From Oleispira sp963933055 (GTDB lineage: Bacteria; Pseudomonadota; Gammaproteobacteria; Pseudomonadales; Oceanobacteraceae), in NCBI GenBank assembly GCA_963933055.1, contig CAWVSY010000026.1:1-48225 (forward strand): a stretch of DNA of 48,225 nt, given 5' to 3'. The position numbers and the translations under genes were made by a program. Position 1 is the stretch's first letter; each line of letters begins with the position of its first letter. This document shows, in pieces, positions 14,629 to 23,701 of the stretch. The notes beneath the pieces were generated by a model. The model worked only from the letters and a program-made list of their open reading frames with translations, was not told where the DNA came from and ran no database searches.

Positions 14629-17055
14629 TTACTTTTGCGCTAATAATATCTTGTCGAGCTCATCGACAAGATGACCTAGCTTAATTGGTTTGCTGATAAA
14701 GCCATTCATACCCGCTTTAAGGCAGCGATCTTTGTCTTCCATCATCGCATTCGCAGTGAGTGCTAGGATGGGGAGCTGATGTTTTTCGAAGCCAAGTTCA
14801 CGGATTTTTTCGGTAGCGCTAATGCCATCCATTACTGGCATATTAACGTCCATTAATACGAGATCAAAGTTGCGATTTTGTATCTCGGCTAGCGCCCGCT
14901 CACCATTTTCAACGACTATCGATTTTATTCCGAGTTTCTCTAAGATTTTGCTGGCTATTTTAGCGTTCACAACATTGTCTTCCGCTAATAATATGGTTGC
15001 CTGATAGTTTCGTACTTGGTTGCTAGATTTAACCACGGTTTCGCTAATGCCCGGCTTTAGCGGAATCGATAAGCTGAATGTACTGCCGACTCCTAGCTCG
15101 CTTTCTACTTCAATTTTTCCGTGCATTGCATTGGCTAAGTGCTGGCTAATGGTTAAGCCTAAACCTGTACCGCCATATTTTCTGCTGGTGCTACTATCTG
15201 CCTGTTGAAATGCAGAAAATATTTGTTTTACTTTTTTGTCAGCAATGCCAATACCGCTATCTCTTATTTGTATCTTCAAATCAAATTGATGATTTTCTAA
15301 TGCAATTCCTTCTACTCGAAGATCAATGCGTCCTTGATGGGTGAACTTAAGGGCGTTACTGAATAAGTTATTGAGTATTTGACGAATGCGATTGGGGTCG
15401 CCCAGCCAAAACTGAGGTAGATCGGCACCATAAAAATAAAGTGCTTGAATGCCTTTTTGTTTTGCAGAGCTAGAAAATAATTGATAAACCTCATTGCAAA
15501 GCTGGTGGAGATCGAAGTTTATGTGTTCGAGTTCAAAGTTGCCGGATTCAATTTTCGATAGGTCTAAAATATCATTAATAATATTTAATAGGGCGTGTGA
15601 CGAGGAATGAATAATATCAATGTATTGCTTTTGTTCTTCGTTAGCTGATTTATCGATCATTAACTCAGTCGCGCCAAGAATGCCATTCATTGGGGTGCGA
15701 ATTTCATGGCTCATATTGGCTAAGAAAACACTTTTACTTTGATTCGCATTTTCTGCGCTGCGTAATGCTTCTCTGATTTGAATATTGGCTGATTTTAATG
15801 CTTGGTTGTTGGCGACAGATTCAGTGATATCAAGCCCTGTTAATAAGACTTCTTCGCTATCATCGTTGGGGACAGACGTGATTCGCCAATCAATAATGTA
15901 CTCTTTACCCGTTTGGGCAATGAGAGGAAATTCTGCGGAAACCGTGGCGCTTTTTTTAGGGGTTATGCTGCGTAAATAATTAGATATTTGATTGTGTGTG
16001 CGCTTTGGGCAAAAGTTACTAAGAGGTTTGCCTAGTATTTTGTCTTCATCACAGCCTATTAGCTGTGAGAATTGTTGGTTGGCTTGTAGAATCTTGCCTT
16101 GTCTGTCGCTAATGACCAGTAGGGTATGCATGGTATTAAGGTAGGTATGCATGCGATTACGTTCAGTGCGTAGTTGCACTTCCATGAGGTAGCGCTTACT
16201 GATGTCATCCGCAGAGATGATGACAAATTGAGTACCGTTTTGAGCGATGGATTTTGCTCTGATTGCCCAGCGAATTGGGTTGGTATTATCGGTATCGTGA
16301 ATGCTTTTTTGCAACAGGGTGCATTCGAAATTGACCTCTGTTTTAGCATTGATAGCTTGGCTAAGGTATTGCTCAAAACTTTCTTGTTCGTCAGCTTTTA
16401 TAAAGTTGCTTAGCTTCTGTCCTTGGGCATTGGGGAAACTGTCTTTAAATGCTTCGTTATAATCAATGATGGTAAAACTAGTATCGAGTTTTAAATAAAT
16501 ACCGATACTGGATTTGGTCGCATTTTGATTCGTGCGTTTTAGCTCTTTCTTAAAATATTGGCGGTGGTGCCAAATGAGTATCGAAATGCAACACAAAGCC
16601 GCGACGAGAATTAACATTAATCCACGGTATTGTGTTTGCTCGATGTATTGTTTTCGTACATTGGCTAAAGAAGTTGCGGCAAGGTGTACGCTTTTATTGT
16701 CGATCTGATGCTTGTAAAAAATCATATCAGTATTTTTTCCTGATATGAAACCATCTTCTTGTTTGAGTGCTTGCAGGATGATGCTTTTGCTCAGCTCCGT
16801 ATTGTCAGGAACAATACTGACTAATTGATCTTGGTTGCGCAGAATTTGATAGGACTGAATGTTGTTGAGAGTACCAATGTCAGTATGCAAATGATTGAAT
16901 TGGTTTTTTGATGAGTGAATAAATTCGACAAAATTCTGTAATGATTCTTTTTGTTGGGCGTAAGCTTGCTGTAAACCTATAAGCCATGAGCAAGAGAAGG
17001 CCAAAAGAAATACACAGAAGGCTAATATGATTACGATATTGGAACGCTTACCCAT
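14629..17055 (-). CDS. Membrane hybrid sensor histidine kinase
   Basis: 808 residues. Two membrane segments (about 8-28 and 145-163) frame a periplasmic sensor of about 115 residues. Then come two PAS domains (about 185-290 and 305-415), a HisKA domain with His450 (FLANMSHEIRTPMNG), a HATPase_c domain (N-box NNLFSNALKF, DSGIGI, GGTGLGLT) and a complete C-terminal receiver (acidic AEDN, Asp736 in LMDVNMPVMDG). No HPt domain follows, so phosphotransfer to a separate HPt protein is expected. No cognate regulator is adjacent. Signal and output are unknown. It converges with nudE. Confidence 0.93.
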   Translation of the reverse strand: MGKRSNIVIILAFCVFLLAFSCSWLIGLQQAYAQQKESLQNFVEFIHSSKNQFNHLHTDIGTLNNIQSYQILRNQDQLVSIVPDNTELSKSIILQALKQEDGFISGKNTDMIFYKHQIDNKSVHLAATSLANVRKQYIEQTQYRGLMLILVAALCCISILIWHHRQYFKKELKRTNQNATKSSIGIYLKLDTSFTIIDYNEAFKDSFPNAQGQKLSNFIKADEQESFEQYLSQAINAKTEVNFECTLLQKSIHDTDNTNPIRWAIRAKSIAQNGTQFVIISADDISKRYLMEVQLRTERNRMHTYLNTMHTLLVISDRQGKILQANQQFSQLIGCDEDKILGKPLSNFCPKRTHNQISNYLRSITPKKSATVSAEFPLIAQTGKEYIIDWRITSVPNDDSEEVLLTGLDITESVANNQALKSANIQIREALRSAENANQSKSVFLANMSHEIRTPMNGILGATELMIDKSANEEQKQYIDIIHSSSHALLNIINDILDLSKIESGNFELEHINFDLHQLCNEVYQLFSSSAKQKGIQALYFYGADLPQFWLGDPNRIRQILNNLFSNALKFTHQGRIDLRVEGIALENHQFDLKIQIRDSGIGIADKKVKQIFSAFQQADSSTSRKYGGTGLGLTISQHLANAMHGKIEVESELGVGSTFSLSIPLKPGISETVVKSSNQVRNYQATILLAEDNVVNAKIASKILEKLGIKSIVVENGERALAEIQNRNFDLVLMDVNMPVMDGISATEKIRELGFEKHQLPILALTANAMMEDKDRCLKAGMNGFISKPIKLGHLVDELDKILLAQK

Positions 17056-17147
17056 TTATCTTGAGTTCCTTGAGTGCCGAGGAGATGCTCTTGAAAGTAT
17101 AGAGTTAATTACCATGAGCGTCATTAATTAACACGAAGGGATATTTT

Positions 17148-17834
17148 TTAAAGCAACCACGGCAGAAGGATGGCATGTAAGCTGGCGGTAATAGTCATCG
17201 CCATTGCAGAATAAGCCGCATATTCTTGGCCTAGCTCAATGGCTCGGCTAGTGCCGACCGCATGTGCGCATACGCCGAGCGATATTCCTGTCGATTGTGG
17301 GCTATCGAGATGGAAAGCTTTCAGGAGCATCGGTATGAAGGCTGCCCCGATAATGCCGGTTACCATAACGAAAGCCGCGGCTAGTGCGGCTATTCCACCT
17401 GTTTGTTCTGTGATGGCGACAGCAACGGGGGTCGTGACAGATTTACTGGCCATGGTGATGGTGATGGTATCAATACCAATCCAGTAGTGGGTTAAGGCCA
17501 TGGCGATGCCGACGGTGGTTAAGCTGCCGACCGTAATGGCAATAAGGATTGTGACAAATTGCTTTTTCATTTTATGGATGTGATAAAACAAGGGGACGGC
17601 CAAACCAACAACAACAGGGCCTAAGAAAAAGCTAAGTAGTTTTCCACCTTGGTCATAAACGGCGTAAGGGGTATCGGTTGCCCATAATAAAAATGTAACA
17701 AGAACAAATCCTGATAATACCGGTGGTAACCAAGAAGCATGATTGAGTGCTTGATAGATTTTTAAGCCCAATAAATACGCGCCTAAAGTGATTGTTAGCC
17801 AGGTGGTTGGTTGTTGTAAGATTGTCGACAACAT
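17148..17834 (-). CDS. lrgB: LrgB-family membrane protein
   Basis: 228 residues with about six or seven membrane segments. The family signature is clear: SVTTPVAVAITEQTGGIAALAAAFVM split around 125-150, and LGVCAHAVGTSRAIELGQEYAAYSAMAM near the C-terminus. LrgB works with LrgA, a holin-like protein; the pair has been linked to murein hydrolase control, and to glycolate or pyruvate transport in some organisms. Its ATG overlaps the lrgA stop by one base (TAATG), so translation is coupled. Confidence 0.92.
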   Translation of the reverse strand: MLSTILQQPTTWLTITLGAYLLGLKIYQALNHASWLPPVLSGFVLVTFLLWATDTPYAVYDQGGKLLSFFLGPVVVGLAVPLFYHIHKMKKQFVTILIAITVGSLTTVGIAMALTHYWIGIDTITITMASKSVTTPVAVAITEQTGGIAALAAAFVMVTGIIGAAFIPMLLKAFHLDSPQSTGISLGVCAHAVGTSRAIELGQEYAAYSAMAMTITASLHAILLPWLL

Positions 17835-18190
17835 TATTTATCCTCAGGCTCTTTTTCAAGCTTGCTACCCATTTTAAGTATTAGGGCGGTTATTAATGCG
17901 CCAGGAATAATACTGATGGTTAAGATAACGAGAAATTTGAAACCGTGTTGCTGAATAATATCGGCTTGAGTAATTAAACCAGCACTGATTGGAATGATAA
18001 ATAGAGGGAGTAGCGGCGAAAGTTTATTAGCGGCTATTTCGATACTTTTTGGAGTTTTGTTCTTTAAGATAATAACAGTCAGCAATAGAATCATGCCGAT
18101 GATCGAGCTAGGTACGGGGATGGCAATCCAAGATTGGATTGCCTCTCCGAGAATAAGAAAAACTAAAAGAGCAAAGAGTCCTACTAGCAT
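17834..18190 (-). CDS. lrgA: LrgA/CidA holin-like protein
   Basis: 118 residues from the ATG at 18190 with four membrane segments; the family phrase GEAIQSWIAIPVPSSIIGMILLL is present in pieces at residues 14-35. A longer frame to 18286 exists, but its extra N-terminus reads through the tRNA-Leu gene and is an artefact. The start lies only 17 bases after the tRNA's 3' CCA, so lrgA probably rides on the tRNA transcript and has a very short leader with at best a weak ribosome site (GGGA three bases before the ATG). Confidence 0.88.
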   Translation of the reverse strand: MLVGLFALLVFLILGEAIQSWIAIPVPSSIIGMILLLTVIILKNKTPKSIEIAANKLSPLLPLFIIPISAGLITQADIIQQHGFKFLVILTISIIPGALITALILKMGSKLEKEPEDK

Positions 18191-18207
18191 ATTCCCATTC
18201 TTTTGTT

Positions 18208-18292
18208 TGGTACGGAAGGAGAGACTTGAACTCTCACACCTTACGGCACTAGAACCTAAATCTAGCGTGTCTACCAATTCCACCACTTCCGC
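18208..18292 (-). tRNA. tRNA-Leu, anticodon UAG
   Basis: 85 bases with encoded CCA (18208-18210). The seven-base acceptor arms are GCGGAAG and CTTCCGT, the anticodon loop TTTAGGT (anticodon complement 18256-18258), a long class II variable arm, and the T arm GAGAG-TTCAAGT-CTCTC. Discriminator A73 fits leucine identity. The first pair is G1-U72, a wobble where Watson-Crick is usual. It reads CUA and, by wobble, other CUN codons. Confidence 0.97.
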
Positions 18293-18305
18293 TTAGGCTG
18301 CGCAT

Positions 18306-18332
18306 AGTATAGAGACTCCCTAGGCGTGTCTA
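18306..18332 (-). promoter_or_regulatory. Candidate promoter of tRNA-Leu (and lrgAB)
   Basis: Minus strand: TAGACA (18327-18332) and TATACT (18306-18311), spacing 15, or TACTAT at spacing 17, followed by a GC-rich stretch (GCGCAGCC) like the discriminator of stable-RNA promoters. It fits the 45-base gap to the upstream GGDEF/EAL gene. Confidence 0.45.
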
Positions 18333-18337
18333 GTACT

Positions 18338-20308
18338 TTATGATATTTTTTTGAAATTATTTTCAACGCGATTGTGATTCGATATGAAGTTTTCAAAATT
18401 AAAGGCGTTCATCGGGACACAAAAAGAGTAACCTTGATAGCTATCAACGCCTGATTCTATAAGGCTTTCAAGCTGATTTTGATCGTCTATGCCTTCTGCA
18501 ATCATCGATATATTCAGGCTATGCGCAAGGGCTGAAAAAGCCATTAAAGAATTATCGCCTTCGGTATCGGATAGTGATTGTATCAAGGGTTTTTCTAGCT
18601 TGATTGCGGTTAGGTTGAATTTGGAGAGTGAGTTGATTGATGTCGTGCCTAAGCCAAAATCATCGATAATGATGTTAATGCCAGAATTTGTCAGCTGTTT
18701 GAAGCTTTCGGCTATGCCATTGCGATCACTATTTAGCAGCTCTTCATTGATTTCAAGCGCCAGTGTATTGATTGGCATGTTGAGTCTGGAGGTTATGCGC
18801 TGGATGTAACTGATCAGTTGCGGTGAAGCAAACTGACAGTTGGATATGTTGATACTCATTCTAGCGCTGGTTTGAATTAGCCCAGCGGTTTTCCACTGCA
18901 CCCATTGCTGGCAGGCTTTTTCTATTATCCATTCACCAACAGGAATAATGAGCCCTGTCTGTTCTAATAAAGGGACAAAGTCTTTTGGTGATACCATTCC
19001 CACTTTGGGGTGTTGCCAGCGCAGTAATACTTCAGCACCTTCTATTATTTGGTTATCGGTACTTACGATGGGTTGAAAGTGCAGTTCGAGCTGATTTTCT
19101 TGCAGAGCTTTGTGCAGTTCTTCTTGCAGAACCATTTTATAGCGCGCTTGAGCTGTTAAATCGGGGGTGCAAAATTCAAAACGCTGCCTGCCTTTGCTTT
19201 TGGCTCGATAGAGCGCTAAATCGGCTTTTTCGATCAGTCTGTTTGCATCTTCTTTGCTATCATCAGAAAGAGTGATGCCAATGCTGCATCCTATGTGGAA
19301 TTTATGCTGTCGCCAGGAAAAATGCTTGGCTAATGTGCTTAATATGTTATCAGCAATAATGCCCGCATCGAGGTGATCTTTGAGGTCTTCGATGACGATG
19401 ATAAATTCATCGCCCCCTAAGCGAGCGACGGTATCAATTTCGCGAACGGCTTCTTTCATGCGAATACTGGCTTCGCGCAAAATCGCATCCCCTGCGGCAT
19501 GTCCCCAGGTATCGTTGATCGGCTTAAAGTGGTCAAGATCGACATACATGACCGCAAGTTGGCGCTGAAAGCGTTTGCTTCTCGCTAGCGCCATGCGTAA
19601 TCGATCCATCAATAGCTGGCGATTAGGCAGTCCGGTTAAGGCATCAAAGCGCGCTTTCTGGCGCATAGCATTATGACTGCTGGTACGTTGTGTGACATCT
19701 CGGCAATGCAGCAGAAAGCGTGCCCCAACTAATTGACTGACGCTGATTTCAAAGTAGCGGTTATGGCCATTCTTGTTTTTGGCTGAAAATAATTGCCCGC
19801 GACAAGGCTGGCCTTGGTGACAGAGCTTGGTTAGCTGACGGCGAATGGGGTAGTTCGTTTTGCTGGTGAGCTCGGGAAAGATGTTGGTGAGCGCAGTATT
19901 GTGCCAATCATCTGCTAACCCTGACAGGCAAATCGCCATGCTTTCATTAATGTTAAGGATCTTGCCAGAGTCATTAACGATGATCTGTCCTTCTGTCGAC
20001 GATCCCGCATAGGTTTCTGGCAAGCCTTTGCTGCCCATGCCTAAATGATTTAGCAGCCATTGCGGCGCATTGGTTCTTGGCAGTTGCAAAACATTTTGTG
20101 CATTGGGCTGATCTGTAAATAATAGAATGCGCTTGCCGCAATCGGCAATGTCGGGTTGACGGTTAGCCGCATCGACGAGATAGAGAGTCGCTTCTGTCGT
20201 TGGGTAACTCTTGTTACTATGACGTGCCACTTGAATGTTGGCGTGTGATAACTTGGCTTCTAACTGCTGGGCCCATGTGTCATCTTCACTGATGATTATA
20301 CAGTCCAT
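18338..20308 (-). CDS. GGDEF/EAL c-di-GMP enzyme with PAS and receiver-like N-terminus
   Basis: 656 residues. Residues 1-70 look like a degenerate receiver (CIIISEDDTW, LYLVDAA, ILLFTDQ). A PAS domain (about 105-205) follows, then a GGDEF domain with intact GGDEF (298-302) and an RxxD inhibitory site (289-292). The EAL domain has EVL for EAL (426-428), keeps the N, E, DD, K and Q positions seen in active enzymes, but has DFGLGTTS for DFGxGYSS and AEGID for AEGVE. The cyclase looks competent; the phosphodiesterase may be weak or regulatory. It has no membrane segment. Confidence 0.92.
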   Translation of the reverse strand: MDCIIISEDDTWAQQLEAKLSHANIQVARHSNKSYPTTEATLYLVDAANRQPDIADCGKRILLFTDQPNAQNVLQLPRTNAPQWLLNHLGMGSKGLPETYAGSSTEGQIIVNDSGKILNINESMAICLSGLADDWHNTALTNIFPELTSKTNYPIRRQLTKLCHQGQPCRGQLFSAKNKNGHNRYFEISVSQLVGARFLLHCRDVTQRTSSHNAMRQKARFDALTGLPNRQLLMDRLRMALARSKRFQRQLAVMYVDLDHFKPINDTWGHAAGDAILREASIRMKEAVREIDTVARLGGDEFIIVIEDLKDHLDAGIIADNILSTLAKHFSWRQHKFHIGCSIGITLSDDSKEDANRLIEKADLALYRAKSKGRQRFEFCTPDLTAQARYKMVLQEELHKALQENQLELHFQPIVSTDNQIIEGAEVLLRWQHPKVGMVSPKDFVPLLEQTGLIIPVGEWIIEKACQQWVQWKTAGLIQTSARMSINISNCQFASPQLISYIQRITSRLNMPINTLALEINEELLNSDRNGIAESFKQLTNSGINIIIDDFGLGTTSINSLSKFNLTAIKLEKPLIQSLSDTEGDNSLMAFSALAHSLNISMIAEGIDDQNQLESLIESGVDSYQGYSFCVPMNAFNFENFISNHNRVENNFKKIS

Positions 20309-20450
20309 TAATTGTGCTTCTTACGTAGTCAGGCTTTTAGAAGAATAGAACCTGCTGGTTCATTAGCGAATAGTGGCCTGCTTATTAGGTCAAAAAATAC
20401 AACTAAAGTAGTGGTTTAAGATGTCTTAAATTGCTCAGAAGGGAATCATT

Positions 20451-21470
20451 TTGGATTATAAAAAAACAGTCGCGGCCAATAATGTCATTGTGAGTTTTGC
20501 CGCTTTTGTCGTGGTTATTGCGGGAATGAAGGCTTCGACCGAAATTTTGGTTCCCTTTTTGCTGGCGGTCTTTATTTCCGTTTTATGTACGCCGATTATG
20601 GTATGGCTGAAAGTGAGAAGGGTTCCTTCTGTGGTCGCGGTATTATTGGTTGTCGTGATGTTCTTTTTGCTGGCGGCAACGTTTGGTACTGTGATTGGCG
20701 CAAGCTTGTCAGCATTTTATCAAGACCTTCCTGAGTACGAGCAAAAGTTGCAATTACAAAGTCAGGCCAGTGTTCAGTGGTTGCAAAGTTTGGGTTTCGA
20801 AATTGACCAGACTCTATTAAGTGATTACATAGACCCTGGGGCTGCGATGAAAATGGTCGCTCGAATCTTTAGCGGTTTAGGGGGGGTATTAACGAATACG
20901 TTTTTAATTCTATTTTCTGTGGTGTTTATTTTAGTCGAGGCATCGGAGTTTCCAGATAAAGTACGACGTGCCTTGGGTGATCAGACAACGGCATTACAAA
21001 ACTTTCAGCGTTTCAGCGATTCCGTTCAGCGCTATTTGTTAATCAAAACGTTAGTCAGTATCGGTACCGGTATTTTTGCGGGTATTGCTTTAATGTTTAT
21101 TGGTGTCGATTACGCGATTCTTTGGGGGTTAATTGCTTTTTTACTTAATTACATTCCTAACATTGGTTCAATTTTAGCAGCAGTCCCGCCTATGTTGATC
21201 GCTATGATTCAGCTTGGGCCAATGAGCTCGTTATTAGTAGCAGGTGTTTATCTGACGATTAATACTCTATTTGGCAATATGATTGAGCCAAAATTTATGG
21301 GGCGTTCTTTGGGACTATCAACCCTAGTTGTGTTTGTTTCTTTGGTTTTTTGGGGCTGGGTATTTGGTCCGGTCGGCATGTTGCTTTCCATTCCTTTAAC
21401 GATGGTCGTTAAAATTGCACTTGAAGGCAGTAAACAGCATCGTTGGATGTCGATATTGCTGGGCCATTAA
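20451..21470 (+). CDS. AI-2E/PerM-family membrane transporter
   Basis: 339 residues, about seven or eight membrane segments, with the family layout: an N-terminal helical cluster, an amphipathic middle part (YQDLPEYEQKLQLQSQAS), then a C-terminal bundle with NYIPNIGSILAAVPP and NMIEPKFMGRSLGLS, the most conserved AI-2E motifs. Members export autoinducer-2 (TqsA) or act as ion antiporters; substrate cannot be told here. The start is a TTG with AAGGGA upstream. A run of seven G's (20880-20886) lies in the coding sequence. It is followed by cpxR after about 90 bases. Confidence 0.88.
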   Translation: MDYKKTVAANNVIVSFAAFVVVIAGMKASTEILVPFLLAVFISVLCTPIMVWLKVRRVPSVVAVLLVVVMFFLLAATFGTVIGASLSAFYQDLPEYEQKLQLQSQASVQWLQSLGFEIDQTLLSDYIDPGAAMKMVARIFSGLGGVLTNTFLILFSVVFILVEASEFPDKVRRALGDQTTALQNFQRFSDSVQRYLLIKTLVSIGTGIFAGIALMFIGVDYAILWGLIAFLLNYIPNIGSILAAVPPMLIAMIQLGPMSSLLVAGVYLTINTLFGNMIEPKFMGRSLGLSTLVVFVSLVFWGWVFGPVGMLLSIPLTMVVKIALEGSKQHRWMSILLGH

Positions 21471-21494
21471 TGGTACTCGGATATCGGTGCTTAC

Positions 21495-21509
21495 GTAAGG
21501 AAGGGTAAA
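21495..21509 (+). promoter_or_regulatory. CpxR-like box upstream of cpxR
   Basis: GTAAG-N5-GTAAA, one mismatch from the CpxR consensus GTAAA-N5-GTAAA. It lies where a -35 would be for a -10 around 21521-21528, as expected for an activator site, and partly within the perfect palindrome CTTACGTAAG (21490-21499). It suggests that CpxR controls its own operon, as in E. coli. Confidence 0.55.
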
Positions 21510-21561
21510 AAGCTTACGCTTGTAATATCGCAGGCATTACACTGCGATGAGAGGTGAATAT

Positions 21562-22248
21562 ATGTACCAAATTTTGTTAATTGATGATGATTTTGAGTTG
21601 GGCGAATTATTGCAGGAATATCTTGCAATGGAAGGCTATCAACTAACGGTATGCCACGATGGTGAGTCGGGGTTGGCCGCTGCGCTAACAGGGGAATATG
21701 ACCTTGTTTTATTAGATGTCATGCTGCCTAAAATGAATGGTTTTGATGTTTTAAAATCATTGCGCCAAGAGTCCATGTTGCCGGTGATTATGTTGACGGC
21801 TCGTGGTGATAGTGTTGATCGAGTATTGGGGCTAGAGCATGGTGCTGATGATTATATTCCCAAGCCTTACCATCATCATGAGCTGGTAGCCCGCATTAAA
21901 GCGCTATTTCGTCGAATTGAAGCTGGGCAGCCAAAAGTAGCCAATGCTTGGTTGCAGGTAGATGGTTTAAAGCTGCATAAAGCAACACGTTCTGTAAAAC
22001 TGAATGAAGAAGATATTGAGTTAACCGGTGCCGAATTTGGTGTTCTGTTAACGCTCTTAGAAAGCGCCGGTGAAGTTGTTGATAAAGAAGTATTATCGCA
22101 AAGTGCATTGGGCCGTCGTTTAAGTGCTTTTGATCGCAGTATCGATATGCACGTAAGTAATTTGCGTAAAAAATTAGGTGAAAGACAAGATGGTAAAGCA
22201 TACATAAAGACCGTGCGTGGCCAAGGCTACATTCTTGTACAAGATTAA
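21562..22248 (+). CDS. cpxR: CpxR envelope-stress response regulator
   Basis: 228 residues from the ATG at 21562, which has GAGGTG five bases upstream; five further codons are open. OmpR class: receiver with acidic DDD (8-10), phospho-acceptor Asp52 (LLDVMLPKMNG), Thr79 and Lys101, then a winged-helix DNA-binding domain (about 130-228: LTGAEFGVLLTLLE, RRLSAFDRSIDMHVSNLRKK). The phrase on RxLxxFDRxIDMHxSNLRxK and the adjacent cpxA fit CpxR rather than OmpR or PhoB. Acts on envelope-protein folding and adhesion genes in relatives. Confidence 0.93.
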   Translation: MYQILLIDDDFELGELLQEYLAMEGYQLTVCHDGESGLAAALTGEYDLVLLDVMLPKMNGFDVLKSLRQESMLPVIMLTARGDSVDRVLGLEHGADDYIPKPYHHHELVARIKALFRRIEAGQPKVANAWLQVDGLKLHKATRSVKLNEEDIELTGAEFGVLLTLLESAGEVVDKEVLSQSALGRRLSAFDRSIDMHVSNLRKKLGERQDGKAYIKTVRGQGYILVQD

Positions 22249-22262
22249 ATTAGGAAAAAAGC

Positions 22263-23591
22263 ATGCGTTGGCACAATTCATTATTCATTAAAATTTTCTT
22301 ATGGTTTTGGATTGTTGTTGTCTTGTGCATGACGGTTGCGACTCTTTCTTTCCAGTGGTTGCAGGATGATTATCATCGACCATTAGAGGTGCGCGAGCAG
22401 CATTTGCTGCAGCGAATTGCTAAGAATATGGAGCCGTTAAAAATTCAAAAGCGCAATCTGTGGCGAAAGCTTCAGCCTGGCTGGAATAGCGTGCGATTTA
22501 ATTTGTCAGAACTCAATCATATTCCTCATGATATTGCGGAGTTTTATGAGCATGCGGTGGCCGAAAATCAATCGCTATGGGGGCAAGAAGATGGCTACAT
22601 CATGATGGGCCCATTGATGCATGGGGATGATGTTTATATTGCGGTGAGTCGTTTTCACTGGCGTCACTCTATTGATGAAGGCGAGCGCTGGCTGATTCCT
22701 TTGTTGATTGTCATGATGGTCTCGTTGTTGTGTGCTGCTTTGGCCTGGCATTTAACCAATCCTATTCGACGCTTACAGAAGGCAACTAAGCAGCTCAGTA
22801 TTGGGGAGTTTGATTTGCCAGAATTGCGCTCTCATTTAAATCGACGTGATGAGCTTGGCGATCTCTCTGTTGGCTTTATCGATATGGCAGATTCGCTGCA
22901 AAGGCTATTGCACAGCCATCGGCAATTATTGCGTGATGTGTCCCATGAGTTGCGCTCTCCTCTTACGCGCTTACAAATTGCGCTGGGTATTGCACGTAAA
23001 AAAGACAGTGATAATACTTTAAAAACTGAACATGATCGTATTGAGCGGGCGGCAGGTCAGGTAGCGGACTTAATTACTCAAATTTTAGATTTGGCCAAAT
23101 TGCAGCAAGAAGGTGAGCTAACGGCGCAAAAGTTGGACTTAGTTAAGCTTTTTAAAGTGTGGCTGCAAGATGCGGAATTGGAATTAGAAAATAAGCAAAT
23201 CGCTATTGTTTGGCAATTAAAAAATCCAACCGTTTTTTGTCATATAGATGCTGTTTTAATGCAGCGAGCTTTTGATAATGTATTGCGAAATGCCATTCGT
23301 TTTAGTCCTGAAGGCGGTACTTTGACCATCAGCTTAGAGAGTAAGCATGGCCAGGTTGAATTTAGTATTGCTGACCAAGGTCCTGGTGTCGAAGAGAGTG
23401 AGCTAGATAAGATTTTTGCGCCTTTCACTCAGGCCGATCATTCAAGAAATCACGCTGCTGGTGGCTATGGTATTGGCCTAGCGATGGTCAAAAGCATTCT
23501 TCATATGCATCACGGCAATGTTAAGGCGAGCAATGTTGATGGCGGCGGACTCTCGGTGACTTGGTCTTTGCCTGAGCGCTATCGACAATAA
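22263..23591 (+). CDS. cpxA: CpxA sensor histidine kinase
   Basis: 442 residues; GGAAAAAA precedes the ATG and it starts 14 bases after cpxR. Membrane segments at about 8-30 and 144-163 bracket a periplasmic sensor. HAMP follows (164-217), then HisKA with His228 (RDVSHELRSPLTRLQ) and HATPase_c with an N-box (NVLRNAIRFS), DQGPGV and GGYGIGLAM. CpxA senses misfolded envelope protein and phosphorylates CpxR. The periplasmic part is short compared with E. coli and diverged in sequence, so the sensed input may differ. No cpxP gene is adjacent. Confidence 0.93.
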   Translation: MRWHNSLFIKIFLWFWIVVVLCMTVATLSFQWLQDDYHRPLEVREQHLLQRIAKNMEPLKIQKRNLWRKLQPGWNSVRFNLSELNHIPHDIAEFYEHAVAENQSLWGQEDGYIMMGPLMHGDDVYIAVSRFHWRHSIDEGERWLIPLLIVMMVSLLCAALAWHLTNPIRRLQKATKQLSIGEFDLPELRSHLNRRDELGDLSVGFIDMADSLQRLLHSHRQLLRDVSHELRSPLTRLQIALGIARKKDSDNTLKTEHDRIERAAGQVADLITQILDLAKLQQEGELTAQKLDLVKLFKVWLQDAELELENKQIAIVWQLKNPTVFCHIDAVLMQRAFDNVLRNAIRFSPEGGTLTISLESKHGQVEFSIADQGPGVEESELDKIFAPFTQADHSRNHAAGGYGIGLAMVKSILHMHHGNVKASNVDGGGLSVTWSLPERYRQ

Positions 23592-23701
23592 TGTTCTTTT
23601 TGTATGTTTAGATTGGGAGAAATCTAGGTGAAAGCTTGATTTCTTTTTATCTTTTGGTACCTTCGTACAATAATAAAAATAAACATTGTAGCGAGTACTT
23701 C

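Noticed and set aside
18191..18286. N-terminal extension of lrgA (MVELVDTLDLGSSAVR...)
   Set aside because: This is the well-known translation of a tRNA-Leu gene; the tRNA occupies 18208-18292.
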